Shown here piece by piece: positions 62,991-64,000 of a stretch of DNA of 64,000 bases. The notes under the pieces were generated by a model. It was not told where the DNA came from. It made no database searches and worked only from the letters and a program-made list of their open reading frames with translations. Source of the stretch: Platanthera guangdongensis. Its lineage: Eukaryota; Streptophyta; Magnoliopsida; Asparagales; Orchidaceae. A program made the translations under genes and the position numbers. How positions within the stretch are numbered: position 1 is the first letter of the stretch; the number at the start of each line of letters is the position of its first letter. The stretch spans positions 10,891,046-10,955,045 of the forward strand of contig CM077155.1 of the NCBI GenBank assembly GCA_039583875.1. Direction: 5' to 3'.

Positions 62991-63765
62991 AGATTGTTTC
63001 GGCGGTGGCGATGACAAAAGGAACTGTGGAATGAAGCTGTGGAATGGAGCTGTTGGAATGGAGCTGTTCGAAAAGGACAAAACAGTTTGGTAAAACAGCG
63101 GTGTCAGAGCTGTTCAGAATGGAGAAACAGTTTGGTAAACACGTTGACGTTTCTGTTACATTTAATTATAATTAATATTTATTATAAATGTAATTTATTA
63201 TTAATAATAATCATATTAATAATATTAATACTAATTACATGTAGTTATCATAATATTAAAATAATCATGATAATAATAATAATTTAATTTAATAATATTA
63301 TAATATTATAATAATATAATAATAATAACATAATAATCAGAATAATATAATAAAAAGAGAAACTTATGACCTGAATAATCCAAATCACGGGAGGGGGAGG
63401 AGGAGGCGGAGATTGGGGGCTTCTCGCTGGCGCAAGGCTGAGGAGGAGATGCCTGGCCGGAGCAAGGCTCCATCGTTCCTCGCTGGAGCAAGGCTACACC
63501 GTTCCTCGCCGAAGCAAGGCTCCACCGTCCTTCGTCGGAGCAAGGCTCCACCGTCCATCACCGGAGCAATGGAAGCGCAGTTCACTCCTGTTCATCTCCG
63601 GAGCACACCTCCGCCGTCCGTCGCCGGAGCACTGCTTCAGCAACCAACGCCGCTGCAAGGAAAACTCCAGTGAAAAGGAGCTCTCTGGAGCTGTCCCAAA
63701 GCTCCGTTGGGAACAGAAATATGCTACTCCGATGCCGCCGCAAAGTCCAAACAAACTGACAAAAA
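62990..63765. repeat. Composite non-coding element with imperfect inverted ends
   Basis: The left end (GTCAGATTGTTTCGGCGGTG, about 62990) resembles the reverse complement of the right end (GTCAGTTTGTTTGGACTTTG then CGGCGG, about 63755). Inside are GGAATGGAGCTGTT repeats (63030-63130), a run of about 190 bp almost purely A and T with TAATAATAT words (63160-63355), and a GC-rich minisatellite (63425-63570). No clear target duplication. A non-autonomous DNA transposon is possible but not shown. Confidence 0.45.
63425..63570. repeat. Minisatellite, about 32-33-bp unit, 4-5 copies
   Basis: Units of CGTTCCTCGCCGGAGCAAGG plus CTCCAC with substitutions. Copies are near 63440, 63473, 63505 and 63537. 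It lies just after the A/T-only block. Confidence 0.7.
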
Positions 63766-64000
63766 AAAACTTATGTCCGATAACAACTCAACGGAGTGAT
63801 AACGTGGAGCCAAACGGACCCTATAACCGTACCTCTACGTGTTTTCAAATTGAGCCCAAACCGCGCTGCTCACAAGATATTTAGCAAAATATTGCTTCAA
63901 TGATTTCTTTCTAAATGTTACAAGAAATCATAACTCTGCCATCCAAAATTTCATAAGCAACATTTATCAGAAAAAATATCTTTTGATAACACGATCCATA
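63766..64000. other. Unassigned right edge
   Basis: No recognised feature. Confidence 0.3.

Overview
This window is nuclear DNA of a flowering plant and consists almost entirely of nested transposable elements. I recognise no host gene. The evidence is plant-type LTR retrotransposons: Ty1/copia, Ty3/gypsy Tekay-like chromovirus, Tat lineage with a second RNase H, and Athila with its TGGCGCCGTTGCCGGGGA primer site. There are also initiator-Met-tRNA primer sites (TGGTATCAGA), a Mutator-like MITE, an endogenous caulimovirid-type movement-protein relic, spliced accessory genes with GT-AG introns, and many minisatellites. The sequence does not let me decide between monocot and eudicot.

Layout. 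1-4.7 kb, minus strand: movement-protein relic, primer site, LTR and a decayed copia pol. 4.7-5.9 kb: unassigned DNA with a 190-bp MITE flanked by a perfect 10-bp duplication. 5.9-8.9 kb: two related LTRs in opposite orientation around a very GC-rich minisatellite island, followed by a Tat-type primer site and a short gag remnant. 8.9-13.4 kb: a young copia with an open 1204-codon pol frame but no gag. 13.97-32.73 kb: a Tat-lineage element (Tat-A, duplication CTGGT) whose pol is on the minus strand and which carries two spliced genes on the plus strand. A 9.3-kb Tekay-like chromovirus (15285-24562, duplication CACCT) sits inside the first of these genes. 35.9-42.7 kb: the chromodomain end of another Tekay-like element, running into a 6-kb inverted repeat built of LTR sequence. 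43.0-43.5 kb: a third relic of the Tat accessory protein. 44.76-53.22 kb: a second Tat member (Tat-B) with the same LTR, the same two antisense genes and a 12-copy 111-bp tandem array; its second gene is split by a 1.64-kb LTR-like insertion. 53.22 kb to about 62 kb: an internally deleted Athila element whose 3' LTR runs into a 500-N gap. 62.5-64 kb: AT-rich DNA and a composite repeat with a GC-rich minisatellite.

The most interesting system is the antisense cassette of the Tat elements. In Tat-A and Tat-B, two genes read opposite to pol from between pol and the 3' LTR. Gene 1 encodes a Pro/Ser-rich protein with a C-terminal coiled coil. Gene 2 encodes a protein with a domain resembling the 'putative gypsy-type transposon' (Transposase_28) family, a Pro-rich linker, a second conserved block and a coiled coil. 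Each has its own TATA box, at matching distances from the ATG in the two copies, and matching introns. Extra open reading frames in plant Tat elements are already known. What seems worth checking here is the pair of separately promoted, spliced antisense genes kept in two diverged copies, converging on pol across a tandem array that has grown from 3 to 12 units.
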